This document shows positions 22,451-34,859 of a stretch of DNA of 64,000 bases, piece by piece. Location of the stretch: positions 154,746,329-154,810,328 of the forward strand of contig CM053143.1 in the NCBI GenBank assembly GCA_028571685.1, in the 5' to 3' direction. The translations under genes were made by a program, and so were the position numbers. The notes beneath the pieces were generated by a model. The model had not been told where the DNA came from and did not search any database. It saw only the letters and a program-made list of their open reading frames with translations. Within the stretch, counting starts at the first letter, position 1; every line of letters begins with the position of its first letter. Source of the stretch: Heterohyrax brucei (Eukaryota; Chordata; Mammalia; Hyracoidea; Procaviidae).

Positions 22451-22949
22451 TTTTTAAAATTGTACTCTAGATGAAGATTTATAGAGCAAACTAGTTTCTT
22501 ATGAAACAGTTAGTATACATACTGTTTTATGACATCTGCTAACAACCCCACAACAGGTCAACACTCTCCATCCTCAACCCCAGGTTCTCTATTACCAGCT
22601 TTCCAGTCCTTGCCTTCCAGTCCTTGCACCCCTGGGCCAGGTGTGCCCCTTAAGTCTTATTTTGTTTTATGAGCCTTTCTAATCTTCGGCTAAAGGGTGA
22701 ACCTCAGAAGCGACTTATGACTGAGCTGAAGGAGTGTCCAGGGGCCATACTCTCAGGGCTTTTTCCTCTAGTATCTGTCAGGCTGGCAAGTTTGGTCTTC
22801 CTTTTTGAGTTATAATTTTGCTCTACATTTTTCTCCAGTTGTGTCCAAGACTCTCAGTTCTGATTCTGGTCTTTCGTGTGCACTCTTAACCAGTGAGTCA
22901 TACAGCTCATTGCTGTTGTCAGGTCCCAACTCTCCACAATCCCATGCAG

Positions 22950-23215
22950 AAATGCTGCCCAGTCCCTTATTGGTCATGGATTGGATCACTGTCAATGCAA
23001 AGGGTCTATACAGGCTGATTTTTGGAAGTAGATGACTGGGCCTTTCCTCCTGGTCTGGTTTGGAAGTTTTACTGACACCTGATGACACCATAACAACAGG
23101 TGAACCTCCACTGACAGATGAGTGGTGGCTACAGATGGGGAGCACTGGCCAGGAACCAATTCCAAGACTCCTGCAATGAAGGCGAGAATTCTACTACTGA
23201 GTTATATGGCTAGGT
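22950..23215 (-). mobile_element. SINE with a tRNA-Gly-like head, reverse
   Basis: The reverse of a tRNA-Gly(GCC)-like sequence lies at 23144-23212 ('gaaggcgagaattctactac' is the A-box side). The body at 22990-23100, 'ctgatttttggaagtagatg', is shared with 40740. The type resembles the longer afrotherian SINE variants. Confidence 0.7.
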
Positions 23216-23349
23216 ATTTTGAAAGATTGACCAAAACATACTCAATAGCCACTAATAACAGTAACTATTAACTGAGGCTTTAAACTGGTTCACTCCAGTT
23301 TGAATTTCTGTTGATAATTCGCATTTCTGAGAGTTCTCTGCTGATTTTT

Positions 23350-23470
23350 AAGTGGCATTTCCACCCAGATACGCTGAATCAGAACCTACATTTTAACAAA
23401 ATACCCAGGTGGTTCTTATATATAATTTCCTGGGAACTTATAAGATGCAAATTCTCAGCAGTGGTTCTAA
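23350..23470. mobile_element. MER20-like fragments in permuted order
   Basis: 'gctgaatcagaacctacatt' and 'ttttaacaaaatacccaggt' (the 3' half of MER20) come before 'cctgggaacttataagatgc' and 'aaattctcagcagtggttct' (the 5' half). This may be two fragments or a rearranged copy. Confidence 0.4.
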
Positions 23471-23509
23471 CATATGAATCAGTTTAACGTCTTGACATTA
23501 ACATACTCT

Positions 23510-23720
23510 CTACCAAGTGCTGGGCACTGTGCCAGGCATTCTATATAGGGAGACTCATTTAACTGTGACAACAAACCCAGCAAGCAGACATCAGCTGTCT
23601 GCTGAGGAAACAGGGGCTCAGAAAGGTCAGGTAATTTGCCTAGGTCACGGAGGGAGGAAGTTAGTGAGGTGCAATTCCAGCCTATCTCTGCCTGACTTGG
23701 AAGGTCATTCCTTTCTGGAT
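23510..23720 (-). repeat. MIR, reverse orientation
   Basis: 'aagtgctgggcactgtgcca' through 'cagaaaggtcaggtaatttg' and 'ctgcctgacttggaaggtca'. Confidence 0.85.
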
Positions 23721-23809
23721 ACCACTGCAATCCAAATGCTTCCAATTCATCAACTTTTAAAATTCTACTTATTAGCTTAAATTTCCTTATATTTCATGAT
23801 TATTACATT

Positions 23810-23970
23810 GTTTGGAAACCCTGATGGCAGAGTGGTTAAGAGCTATGGCTGCTAACCAAAAGGCTGGCAGTTCAAATCAACCAGAAGCTCCCTGGAAACA
23901 GTATCAGGTAGTTCTATTCCATTCTGTAAGTTCACTACCAGTGGGAAGTGACTCAATGGCAACTGGGTTT
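23810..23970 (+). mobile_element. AfroSINE, forward
   Basis: 'ggctgctaaccaaaaggctg' to 'gtgactcaatggcaactggg'. Confidence 0.92.
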
Positions 23971-24744
23971 CAGTATCTTTTCAACTGCAGAAAGTATGTT
24001 ACTGGTATACAGCATTACTATAACTCACAAATATGTTTCAGATGTACACAGAGAACATCCCACCTGCTCACCAGGCAACTAACTGTGAAGAGCAGCAGTT
24101 TCCTGCCTTTACAACGTTATGTAACATGTGTATCCCTGAGAACATGCATCTAAACGGAATCCTTGCAAATAAAGTCCTAATGTATGCTGTGAAAAACCCT
24201 TCACAGGCAATTTAAGCCTGATAACTACCCATAATACAATGCAGTTTTTACAAAGAATGTTTTCTAATCACACTCAACAATCTCTTTAGCTGACAGTTCC
24301 AATTCAGTTCCAGGGTACGAGTAATTTGCACAACACTCATCAGCACTGACAGCTCACTATCCAAAGTTAGATTTGATTTGCTATCTATGAAACCAAACAC
24401 AAGCTACAAAACACGTAATTTCTTGAAGTAATCTGTCCATCTTAATGCTTCAGATTATTAAATTCAAAGGTTTTATAAGCAACTGTCGAAGACTGTTTTG
24501 AGATCTCTTAAGCATTTAATGCTTACCACCACATTTCTTATGTATATTCACTTAATTAACATACTAAATAAATGACTGTATTAAAATTCTATTTCTTTGG
24601 GGGGGAAGTAAGAAATAACTATGCAGTTTGTGCACCGTTTAGGATAATGCTTACATACAACATAAAATAAGAAATTGTGAATCAAATGGTCTATGTAATA
24701 ATGAGATCAATTTTATATGTATTATAAGAGGCAGTCAAGTTTAG

Positions 24745-24885
24745 TCAGTAATAGGGCAAACTCTAGAGCCAGGGTGCCCGGGCTATAATCAAGGCTGTAT
24801 CAATTTTGTGATCAGCAAGTTGCTTAATAGCTCTATTGCCTCAAGTTCCTAATGTGTCATGCGGAAATAACAGTATCTCCCTCAT
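24745..24885 (+). repeat. MIR, left part, split by an AfroSINE
   Basis: 'actctagagccagggtgccc' and 'cagcaagttgcttaatagct'. It resumes at 25050 as 'acctcccttacagtggtgtt' after the SINE. Confidence 0.8.
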
Positions 24886-24887
24886 AA

Positions 24888-25050
24888 AAAACAAATCCAC
24901 TACTGTCAAGCTGATTCCAACTTATGGTGATCCTATAGGACAGACTAGAACTGCCCCGTGGGGTTCCAAGGAGAGCCTGGTGGATTCAAACTGCTGACCT
25001 CTTAGCTTAGCAGCCACAGACAGCACTTACCAACTATATCACCAGCATTT
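24888..25050 (-). mobile_element. AfroSINE, reverse, nested in a MIR
   Basis: 'gattccaacttatggtgatc' to 'tataggacagactagaactg' and beyond; MIR sequence resumes on both sides. Confidence 0.92.
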
Positions 25051-25110
25051 CTACCTCCCTTACAGTGGTGTTAAAAGATCTGAATCAATATAAAATATGT
25101 ATGATTAAAC
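25050..25110 (+). repeat. MIR, right part
   Basis: Continuation of the MIR at 24745 beyond the inserted AfroSINE. Confidence 0.65.
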
Positions 25111-25229
25111 AAACAAAAAACAACCCTACAGCAGGGCCTTTCACACAGTAAGAACACAATGAATATGGGCTCTTACTGTTAGCTACTATGTATTCACAAA
25201 GGGGTTCACAAATAACACTTGGAAGGAAA

Positions 25230-25375
25230 TACAATAGCATTTTAGCCACTCCGCTGTAAACCCTAAGAAGGCACTGCCAGCCAGGGTTTGCCCAGCACTG
25301 AGCACATTTCCTGGCACCCAGAGGTACTTCATAAACAATTGATGAATAGAAAAATAGATAAATAGGTTCTGGAGG
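25230..25375 (+). repeat. L2/MIR-type 3' end
   Basis: 'cctggcacccagaggtactt' followed by 'cataaacaattgatgaatag', the usual L2/MIR terminal pattern. Confidence 0.55.
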
Positions 25376-25514
25376 TGCTATTATTCTCAATATTTCTTGT
25401 GTTTTCTAAATTCTAGACTATCAATATTTCTGTATCAAAAAATTATTAATAGTAATTCAGATCTATTCTGAAAAATGTTCTCAGTGTAGGTCAGCAAATA
25501 AACCTAATAGTTTA

Positions 25515-25735
25515 TAGCAGGCATTTCCCAACCTCAACACTACTGACATTTGGGTAGAATAATAAACCCCTCGCTGTGGTGGGGCTTTCCTGTGTACTGT
25601 AGGGTGTTCAGCAACATCCCTAACTTCTACCCACTAGATACAGAGGCATGTGCCCACCCTAGTCATGACAATCAAAAATAGCTCCACTGATGAATGTCTC
25701 ACAGGCAGGTGCAGGGATGGGAACTTGCCCCCAGT
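25515..25735 (+). mobile_element. MER5 (hAT-Charlie non-autonomous DNA transposon)
   Basis: Shows the MER5 order of blocks: 'cccaacctcaacactactga', 'gtagggtgttcagcaacatc', 'tctacccactagatacagag' and 'tgacaatcaaaaatagctcc'. Confidence 0.85.
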
Positions 25736-25791
25736 GACTGTATCACTGACTCACAGTACAAAACTCATCACCTGTTTCTCTCTTCGACTCT

Positions 25792-25885
25792 CAAACCTGT
25801 GGTAATAGAGTTAACATTGACTCATGTTGTCCTTATGTGTTACACAGCAGAACTGCTCCTTAGGGTTCTCCTGGAGTAATCTTTC
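25792..25885 (-). mobile_element. AfroSINE fragment, reverse
   Basis: 'gttaacattgactcatgttg' to 'gcagaactgctccttagggt'. Confidence 0.75.
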
Positions 25886-26214
25886 TTCAAATTTTTCAGA
25901 TGAAAGTTTACAGAACATATCAGTTTCTAATTAAACATCTAATATCCATATTATTTCCAATGGCTGTAATCTTTACAGAAGCAGATTGCCAGGTCATTCT
26001 TCTATGGCACCATTACATGACTATGAAGTGCCAAGTTTTTGGTTACCAGATGAGCGCTAACAGTGTATGTATCCAGGAATGTTCTTTAAACTCTAGAAAT
26101 CAGTAAAAATAGAACTTCTTCACCCGAATTTACTTATGTGGTTAGCAGTACTTATTTAATAGCTGACAATTAACAACAAATTTATAAAAGCACTTTCAGT
26201 CCATATTAAGAGTA

Positions 26215-26380
26215 GCCTAGTCACACTGCCATCAAGTTGATTCTGACTCACTCGTAACAACCCTACAGAGCAGAGTAGAACTTCCCCATAGTTTCCAAGG
26301 AGCATCTGGCAGATTTGGACTGCTAACCTTTTGAGTTGGCGGACATAACACTTAACCACTATGCCACCAGAGTTTCCAAT
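26215..26380 (-). mobile_element. AfroSINE, reverse
   Basis: 'gccatcaagttgattctgac' to 'aaccactatgccaccagagt'. Confidence 0.93.
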
Positions 26381-26609
26381 ATACAACAGGGGGCTAGTTA
26401 AAATATTTGTTCTGTATTTTGGCTAGCTAATTAGTCCAAGTGAGTTATTTTCTAAACAACACAAAAGATACAGATTTGTAAGAAGTCTATAGATTTGTCA
26501 CCAGTCCTCTTTCATGTGTGTGCCTGTGTGCACACTGCAGGGAGGTGGGTGCAGTATTCTGCAAGGGGTATTGATGCACACAAGGGGTTGGGTGGAGTGG
26601 TAGAATGTG

Positions 26610-26772
26610 GATAACCCACTGCCATCGAGTCGGGTCTGACTCACAGTGACCGTAGAGGTTGGAGTAGAACTGCCCCATAGAGTTTCCAAAGAGCGCCTGG
26701 TGGATCTGAACTGCCAACCTTTTGGTTAGTAGACGTAGCACTTAACCCACTACACCAACAGAATATCCAAGT
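26610..26772 (-). mobile_element. AfroSINE, reverse
   Basis: 'actgccatcgagtcgggtct' to 'cttttggttagtagacgtag'. Confidence 0.93.
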
Positions 26773-28186
26773 GTGTGGATAAGACTATGAAATTATTAAG
26801 CAACTGTTAGTCAAGGACCCTACTCTAATAAGAACTATTTTCATCATTTCAATTCCCAAGCCAATCACACCAGCATTTACGAGACCCTCACACACACCTA
26901 GCGACAAGTCGGGTACTCCAAGAAGAGCTACTCTGATGCTCTGATTATTCTTCAGAACAACGCCAGGGCTCTGGCTGCCTTCCTTAACTTGTATTCCTGC
27001 TGAGGGACCGAGTCACCAAAGCCAACGCTGGAAAGCTTGACTGAAAGCGAATCAAGGCCAGAAGCCACCCCACCTTGCTCCTGCACAGCAGTGCTGACAG
27101 TGCCTCTCTGTAACACATGTGCCTTCTGGGTTCCAGTCCCTCAGTGCAGAATATAACAAGTGATATTTATCTCCAGTTATTCTGAATAGTGAGACCACAG
27201 GTACAGACAGATAAAGCCACAAAACCAAAGGGTTCTGATAGCACATTAGTCTATGATTAGGTTTTATTACTCCGACATCTTCTATAATGACAAGGTGCAG
27301 ACTGCTTCAACTCAGTTATGTAGACCTTCAGTAACAACAACCTGCAATGGGCTAGATGGATTTTAAAACTATTCACAGTGCAGGGGCCCTGAGCGACAAC
27401 CGCCTCCATTTAAATCATTACTGTGATGTTCCCAATTGGGTCATAAATATGGTCTATGCTGGGGTGTCAGTATTTCAGAGGCCAAATTATTCTCCATCAG
27501 CCCTGTGCTGCTGCATTCTTCCTCGTCCCTGCACATTTATCTATGTGCAGGGAAAAGCATGATGCTGCATCACTGGGGTGAACAGGATGCAATGCTGTCA
27601 CAGAGCAGAAGAAAAAGCAATGTGAAGCCAGCCTCTAGCTCCAGTATCTAGCTCCACTAAGTGCTGAATACAGGACTCCTTTTGTGTATTTGCACAAAAC
27701 ATGGCATTATATACACATTAAATTTTTGAGTGCAGCTCTCCTTTTACAGACCCTGATGTTAAATCACACATTAAGTGCCCTGTAAGAAAGAAGAGCTCCA
27801 AGAAGAAAATAACAGGTCCTTATTCTCCAATATTCTGGCATTTTCTGTTACTCCACAATACAGTACTTTATAATTCTCTCCACCCCTCTTAAAAATCCTG
27901 AATTCCCATCTCAAAAGAAAACGACCTCTTTCAAGTTCTAGTTCTTCTGAAACCTCAGATTTAAGAAAGTGAAGATTTTGAAAACAAGAACTGAAACTGA
28001 ACATCAGTCTCTGGAGAAGAGTTAACAACAACAGGGAGTAACATCTGTGGCATCTGTTGTGACTAAGAGCTCAAGATTTCTTAAGATAAATAAATCAAAC
28101 GACTATGCAAAATTTCAGAAAGAAGGAGACAATCCTTTATGAACACTATCAAACTGTTTGCTAAGTATGACCAGTTTTACCACTTA

Positions 28187-28475
28187 ATGTGCTGTTTGAA
28201 CCAACCCGGCAGTTTTGTAGCAGAAAAGACCTGGCACTCCACTTCTGTAAAGATTACAGACAAGAAAAGCCTATGGATCATTTCTACTATATCCCTTGGG
28301 ATCGTTACAAGTTGAAAATTGTTTTGACAGAACATAATAGCAACTGTCAACCTTGGAGAACAGCCTGGAGATCTACTTATGAAAAATCAGCCCCTGAAAA
28401 CGCTATGGAGCACAGTTCTACTCTGACACACATGGGGGTTGCTGTGAGTCAGAATCTGCTCTAGGGCAACAGGCT
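28187..28475 (+). mobile_element. Two AfroSINE variants in tandem, forward
   Basis: 'aagattacagacaagaaaag' then, from about 28355, 'gaaaaatcagcccctgaaaa' and 'gacacacatgggggttgctg'. Confidence 0.7.
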
Positions 28476-28609
28476 GGTTAGAAAGATGCCTCTCCCTGCT
28501 CCTAACTACTTTTTCTTCTTCTATAACTGACTTGTCCCATTGTCTTAAAGCCTGTATAAGAAAAGGAAGTACCACTGACAAAGGCAAGGAAAACTAGCCT
28601 TGTCTACGG

Positions 28610-28772
28610 AGCTGGCTACCCACTCGGTGGTGCTGTGGAAGCAAAGCTTGGCAACCTGTTTCCATAAAGATGATCACCAAGAAAACCCTCTGGAGTAGGT
28701 CTACTCTGTCATATGGGGTTACTATGAGTCAGAACGGACTCAACAACACTCAACAACAATCACAAACGAACA
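28610..28772 (+). mobile_element. AfroSINE variant, forward
   Basis: 'tccataaagatgatcaccaa' and 'atgagtcagaacggactcaa', with an ACAACAATCACAA tail. Confidence 0.75.
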
Positions 28773-28794
28773 GAACACAAACAACTGGGAGGCA

Positions 28795-28890
28795 AAGATT
28801 TCTGTGTCCCATGCCCAGAGCCTAGGACATTCCCAAGAAAATAGCAGGTGCACAACAAATACTTACTGAACATATTAATTCATCTAAATC
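28795..28890 (+). repeat. L2/MIR-type 3' end
   Basis: 'catgcccagagcctaggaca' then 'acaaatacttactgaacata'. Confidence 0.55.
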
Positions 28891-31800
28891 TTAAAATCTA
28901 ACTTCAAACCTCAATTTTATACAGGTTTCTTCAGACATTTTACAGAAAACAATAGAAAGTCTCATTATTTTCTGCAGTTGTTATACAACATTCTAGGTAT
29001 AGAAAAGTAATTTAAAAAACAACCTTCACCAGGTAAAAGCAAAATATTTTAAAGTTATTTTACACACAAGGCAGGCTGATAGGAATTTAGATAGAAATAA
29101 AGCACAGTCCCTTAAATTTCAGTAAGGTGAGTCACGTACGAAACTACTATAATGAAGAAAATACAAAGGAAGTGTTCCAGACGATCAGAAAAGGCAGACC
29201 ACCTAGTTTCTAATCAAAATAGGTCTTCAGTTCATTCACTGATAATCATCTGTACACCTACTTTATTCTGCCACCCCTCCCACTCAGCAAGTGCCACTGC
29301 CCACTCCCACACTACTGGACTAATGACAGATGGTGGGCAACACCCATCCAATCCACCCTCAGCTGCCCAGCAAGACCAGGGAACACAGACTCATACACAC
29401 CCAATAGCTACCCTGCCTACAGAGACAGACACCAAGCATTCTACTGTGTCAATACTAGTGACCAGAGTAGCACCCCATTCCACCTTACTGGATACATCGG
29501 GGGAGGCGGGGATTTAGGATACAGTAAAGAAAAGCATACAATAAATAAACATAATAACATCTTAATGCCTCAGAGACAACAGACAGTATCAAACCATTTA
29601 AAAAAGCAGAACAAGAAAGCTCCAGCAAGTAACCAAAATAAAGAACCAGATAGAAATGATAATGGTACTACCTGATAAGGAATTCAAAAGACATACATAG
29701 AGTCTTCCAAGAGATCAAGGGAAACACAGGCAAAACCTATGGAAACACAGGTAAAACACTAGAGGACACTCAAATAATAATAAAATAACAAAATATGTAA
29801 ACAATTAAAAAACATTCAAAAACAGAAGTAGAAATCCAAAAGATTAATAATAAGGTTTCAAAAATATACAGCATAATGGAAGCACAGAAGAATCACATCA
29901 ACGGAAGATAGCATCAGTGAAACAGAGGACACTTCCCTTAATATAATATAATAATGAAAAAGAATGAAAAAAAAAATAAACCCTAAGAATTATGTGGGAC
30001 ACTAACGAGAGGAATAATTTATGCCTTACCAGAATTCCAGGACTAGAGGACATAATAAAAAGCAGAGAGAAGATTTTTGAAGATTTGTTGGCAGAAAGCT
30101 TACCTATATCACGAAAAAAAAAAAAAGAAAATACATATACAAGAAGCACAACAAGCTCCATAAAAAACAGATTCCAAAAGAAAATCACCAAGACACACAA
30201 CATAATCAAACTTTCCAAAACCAAAGGCAAAGAGAGAATTCTGAGAGCAGCTAAGGAAAAATGACAGCTCAATAACCATGGAGACCCAGTAAGACTAAGC
30301 TCAGGTTTCTTGGCAGAAAATATGCAGGCAAGAGGGCAATGAGATGACATCATAAAACCCTGAAAGAAAACCCATAAAACTGCCAACCAAGAATTACATA
30401 CCTAGCAAAATCCAGACAATTTTAATTGTTTAAAAGACAGTTCTTTTAAACAGAAACTAAAGACATATATAAAAACCTGACTAACACTACAGGAAATAAT
30501 CAAGGAAATTCTCTGGACAAAGAACCAAAAACAACAGCATGAGATAAAGACATACGACAGCATGAGCTAGACACTAAACCAGCTAGAGAACCATCAAAAA
30601 TAAAATAAAGCTCCACTAAAAACAGGGAACCAGAGACATCAATCTGTAAATAATGAGAAATCTAAAACAAAAAGGGGAAATAAATGGTGTAATTATAAAA
30701 CTTGCATACAGAAAAGAAATCAAGGCAACATCACAAATAAAAAAATTTTAACTTTGGAAGATGAAGGTACTTCAGGTTAACCACAAAGAAAACTAATAAA
30801 ACTACTAAAAAAAAAAAAAAAATCATAAAAGATTCAGTTAACACAAAATCACCAACAATGAAGGAAATGAAAATCCACAAACAAAGAAGAATTCAGGACA
30901 GAAAACAATGTGGAAAAAAAAAAACACATCAGTATCCTGGCGGGGGAAGCATAACAAAATGACAGCAATGAATTCATACCTACTGATAACCATATTAATG
31001 TAAATGGTTTATATTAAACACCCCAGTAAAGAGACAGAGAATAGCAGAATGGATTTATTTTTTTTTTAAAGTTGTATTAATATGCTGTCTACAAGAAACA
31101 CAACTCTTATGAGGCATACACTAAAACTCAAAGGTTGGAAAACAGCATATCAAACAAATAATAGTAAACAAAACCCAGCAGGAGTGGCAATTATTAACCT
31201 TACATAAAATAGACTTTAAGGTAAAATCTACAATAAAAGACAAAGAAGGACGTTACTTAATGACTAAAGGGTACACTGAACAAGAAGAAATAGCCATAAT
31301 AAATACATACATGCCTAATGACATAAAACAAACCCCAATAGCACTGAAAAGAGAAATAAACAGTTCCACAATAATAGTAGGAGATTTTAACAAACCACTT
31401 TCAGTAAAGGACAAAAGAACTAGTAAGAATACAGAGGAACTAAATATCACAATTGACCAGTTTGGTCTCTTAGACATATAGGGAACACTTCACCCAGGTT
31501 ATTCTCCAATACACATGAATAATTTTTTAGAACAAACCACATCTTATTAAGCCATAAGCAATCCTCAATAAACACAAAAATATTAAAATAATTATCTGAT
31601 TACAACCATACAAAATTAGTGCTTGATTAACAGGCAGGGCAAGGGAAAAATATCAAATACATGGAACCTTAATAGTACTTTTTTTAAACACCACTGGGTA
31701 ATAGAAGAAATCAAAGAAGCAAAAAACTTCTTAGACTTGAATAAGAATGAAAATATAATACACCAAAACCTTTGGGATACAGCAAGCACAGTGCTCAGAG

Positions 31801-33607
31801 GTGAATTTATACCAATGAATAAGTACATCAAAAAAAGGGCCAAAATCAATACCATGACCCTACAACCTGAACAAACAGAAAAGACAAAGCAAATGTCACA
31901 GCCAGTAAAATAAAGGAAATAATAAAAATTTGAGGGGAAATAAACGAAAGAGAAAAGTAACCAAAAGAATCAACACCGCTAGAAGTTGGTTCTTTGAAAA
32001 GGTCAATAAAATTGATAAACTACCAGCACACTGACAAAGAGAGATGTAAATAACTCAAAGAAGAAACGAGACCAGTAGCATTACAAAATAACCAACTGAA
32101 ATAAAAAGAACTGTAATACAATACCAAGAAAAATTATATTCCCACAAATCCAAAAACCTAGAGGAAATGGACAAATTTACAGAAATATACTACCTACCTA
32201 AACTAACACAAACTGAAGTAAAAAACCTGAACAGATGCATAACAAAAACAGAAACTAAAAAAAAAAATCTTCCCTATGAAAAGTCCTGGTTCAGATAGCT
32301 ACAATGGAGAATTCTACCAAACATTCACAGAAGAGCTGACACTGATATTACTCAAACTATTCCAGAACATAGAAAAGGAAGGAATTTTCCTGAAATCATT
32401 CTATGAAGATAGCAAAACAGTGATGCCAAAGCCAGGCAAACATAGCACTATAAAAGCAATCTACAAGCCAACAATATCTTTCATAAACAAAGACACAAAA
32501 ATTCTTCAATTCTAGCCAACAGAATTCATTGATGTCTTGAAAAAATAATACATAACAAATGGGACTCAGCCCAGGTCTGCAAGTATGGTCCAACACTAAA
32601 AAAAAAATCAATCAACTTATTCTGCCACATAAAAAAAAACAAAAATAATCACAAGACCATCTCAATAGAGGTTAAAAGGCATCTGATAAAGTCAACACCC
32701 ATTCCTGGTTAAAAAAAAGTTCTGACTAAAATAGGAATAGAGAGGAAATTCCTCAACATAATTAAAGGCACATAGACAAAACCAACAGCCAACATTCTCA
32801 ACACAGAGAGAAGGAAAGCCTTATCTTTGAGAATTAGAAATGGATATGGATAACCTTTATCACCATTCTTACATTCAATATTATACCAGAAGTGCCACCC
32901 AGAGCAGTAAGACAAGAATAGGAAATAAAAGACATGCAGGTTGGTAAGCAAGAAGGAAAACTACCCATATTTGTAGATGATACAATCCTGTATCTACGAA
33001 ACCCCAGAGACTCCACAAGAAAGCTACTAGAATTAACAGACGTATTCAGCAAAATGGCAGCATATAAGAGCAACATACAAAAGTTGGCTAGACTCCCTTA
33101 TACTAATAAACAGAACCCTGAGAAGGAATCGAAAAACAGTATCATTTACAGTAACCCCTGAAAAGATGAACTACTTAGGAATAAATCTCACTATGGCTGT
33201 AAAAGGCTTATACAGTGAAAACTACAAAACACTACTGCAAGAAATCAAGAGAACTTGATAAATAGAAAAACATACCATGCTCATGGATAGGAAGACTTAA
33301 CAGTGTGACAATGTCAATACTACCAAAAGTGATCTACACATACAAGGCAATCCCCATCCAAACACCATCCAAATTCAGACAACATTCTTTACTGAAAAGG
33401 AAAAATTAATCACCAACTTTATAAGGAAAGGAATAAACCCTTGGATAAGTAAAGCATTACTGAAAAAGAACAAAGTAGGAGGGCCTACACTTCCCCATCT
33501 CAGAACCTACCATGCAGTCACAGTAGTACAACCAACCTGGTACTGGTACAACCAAAAACATATAGACCAATGGAACAGAACTGAGAATTACAAAGTAAAT
33601 CCATCCA

Positions 33608-33955
33608 GCTATGGAAACCCTAGTGGCATAGTGGTTACATGCTAGGCTGCTAATCCAGATTGGCAGTCTGAATCCACCAGGCACTCCTTGGAAACCCAAC
33701 AGGCCAGTTCTTCTCTGTCCTACAGGGTTGCTATCAGTCAAAACCGACCACTGGCAATGGGTTTTGAGTTTATAGTTACCTGGGAAACCTGGTGGTGTGG
33801 TAGTAAGAGCTACAGCTGCTAACCAAAAAGCTGGCAATTTGAAACCACCAGGTGCTTCTTGCAAACCATGTGTGAAGTTCTACTCTGTCCTATAGGTTTG
33901 CTATGAGTTACAATCAACTCAGTGGAAATGGGTTTGGTTTTGATTTTATGGATAT
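33608..33955 (+). mobile_element. Two AfroSINEs in tandem inside L1 ORF2, forward
   Basis: The first (33612-33775) has 'ggcatagtggttacatgcta'. The second (33783-33945) has 'gctgctaaccaaaaagctgg' and ends 'aatgggtttggttttgattt'. L1 ORF2 sequence continues after both. Confidence 0.93.
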
Positions 33956-34487
33956 CTGATCTTCGACAGAGTCCATTAAATGAATTTCACTCTCTTCAAC
34001 AAATGTTGCTGAGAAAATGGGATTTTAATTTGTAGAAAAAAATGAAACAGGATCCATATCTCAGACCATATACAAATATCAACTCAAAATGGATCAAAGG
34101 CCTAACTGCAAAACCTAAAGCTATAAAGATCATGAAAGAAAACATAGGGACAATGCTAAGGACCCTAATCTATGGCATAAATAAAATATACTCTAGAAGG
34201 CAACTAGATAGCTAGGATCTCCTAAAAATTAAATACTTAAGCTCATCAAAAGGCTTTACCAATAAAGTACAAAGGGAACCTACAGACTGGGAAAAAAAAA
34301 TTAGCAATCACATATCTCACTAAGGCTTAATCTCTAAAACATGCAGAAAACTTCAATGACCCCCCTCAAAAAAACAAAAAAACCCGTCACAGAATGGTAC
34401 AGAACATAAATGGATATTTAATTCAAGAGGACACTCAAGTGACCAATAAATACATGCAGACATGCTCACGATCATTAGCCATTCCAA

Positions 34488-34668
34488 ACCAAACCAAACC
34501 AAACCCATTGTCATCAAGCTGATTCTGACTCACAGCTACTCTGTAAGACAGAGTAAAACTGCCCCATAGAGTTTCCAGTGAGTGCCTAGCAGATTCACAC
34601 GGCCAACCTTTTGGTTAGCAGACACAGCCATTAAATCAAACCAAACCCACTGCCGTTGAGTCGTGCAG
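34488..34668 (-). mobile_element. AfroSINE, reverse, inside L1 ORF2
   Basis: 'gtcatcaagctgattctgac' to 'ccttttggttagcagacaca', preceded by AAACCAAACCAAACC. A second short start 'cccactgccgttgagtcgtg' follows. Confidence 0.92.
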
Positions 34669-34859
34669 ATGAAAACTACAATGAGATACCATCTTACCCC
34701 TGCAAGAATGAAACTGATCAAAAAAAAAAAACAGAAAATAATAAATGCTAGTGAGGTTATGAGAAGACTAGAACTCCCATACACTGCTAACAGAAATGTA
34801 AAATCGTACAACCACTATGGAAAATAATATGGTACCTCCTTTAAAAAGCTAGAAATACA

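Larger units (their letters stand above)
29230..34858 (+). mobile_element. Old full-length L1, first part (leader, ORF1 and most of ORF2)
   Basis: Degenerate ORF1 (29992-30390, starting MWDTNERNNLCLTRIPG), then ORF2 pieces. The endonuclease shows AIINTYMPND and IIVGDFNKPLS near 31290-31400. The reverse transcriptase shows KSPGSDSYNGEFYQTF-like sequence near 32280 and FVDDT at about 32951-32965 in place of FADD. The thumb runs to 33600, then the sequence resumes after SINE insertions at 33955 and again at 34669. Stops and frameshifts are dense. The 5' limit is uncertain by about 200 bp. The element continues at 35925. Confidence 0.88.

Noticed and set aside
23144..23212. Possible tRNA-Gly gene
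   Set aside because: It is the diverged head of a SINE; stems are mismatched and a SINE body is attached.
27771..28031. Minus-strand open frame considered as a long-isoform TBC1D1 exon
   Set aside because: I cannot match it to TBC1D1 and do not see a convincing acceptor and donor pair.
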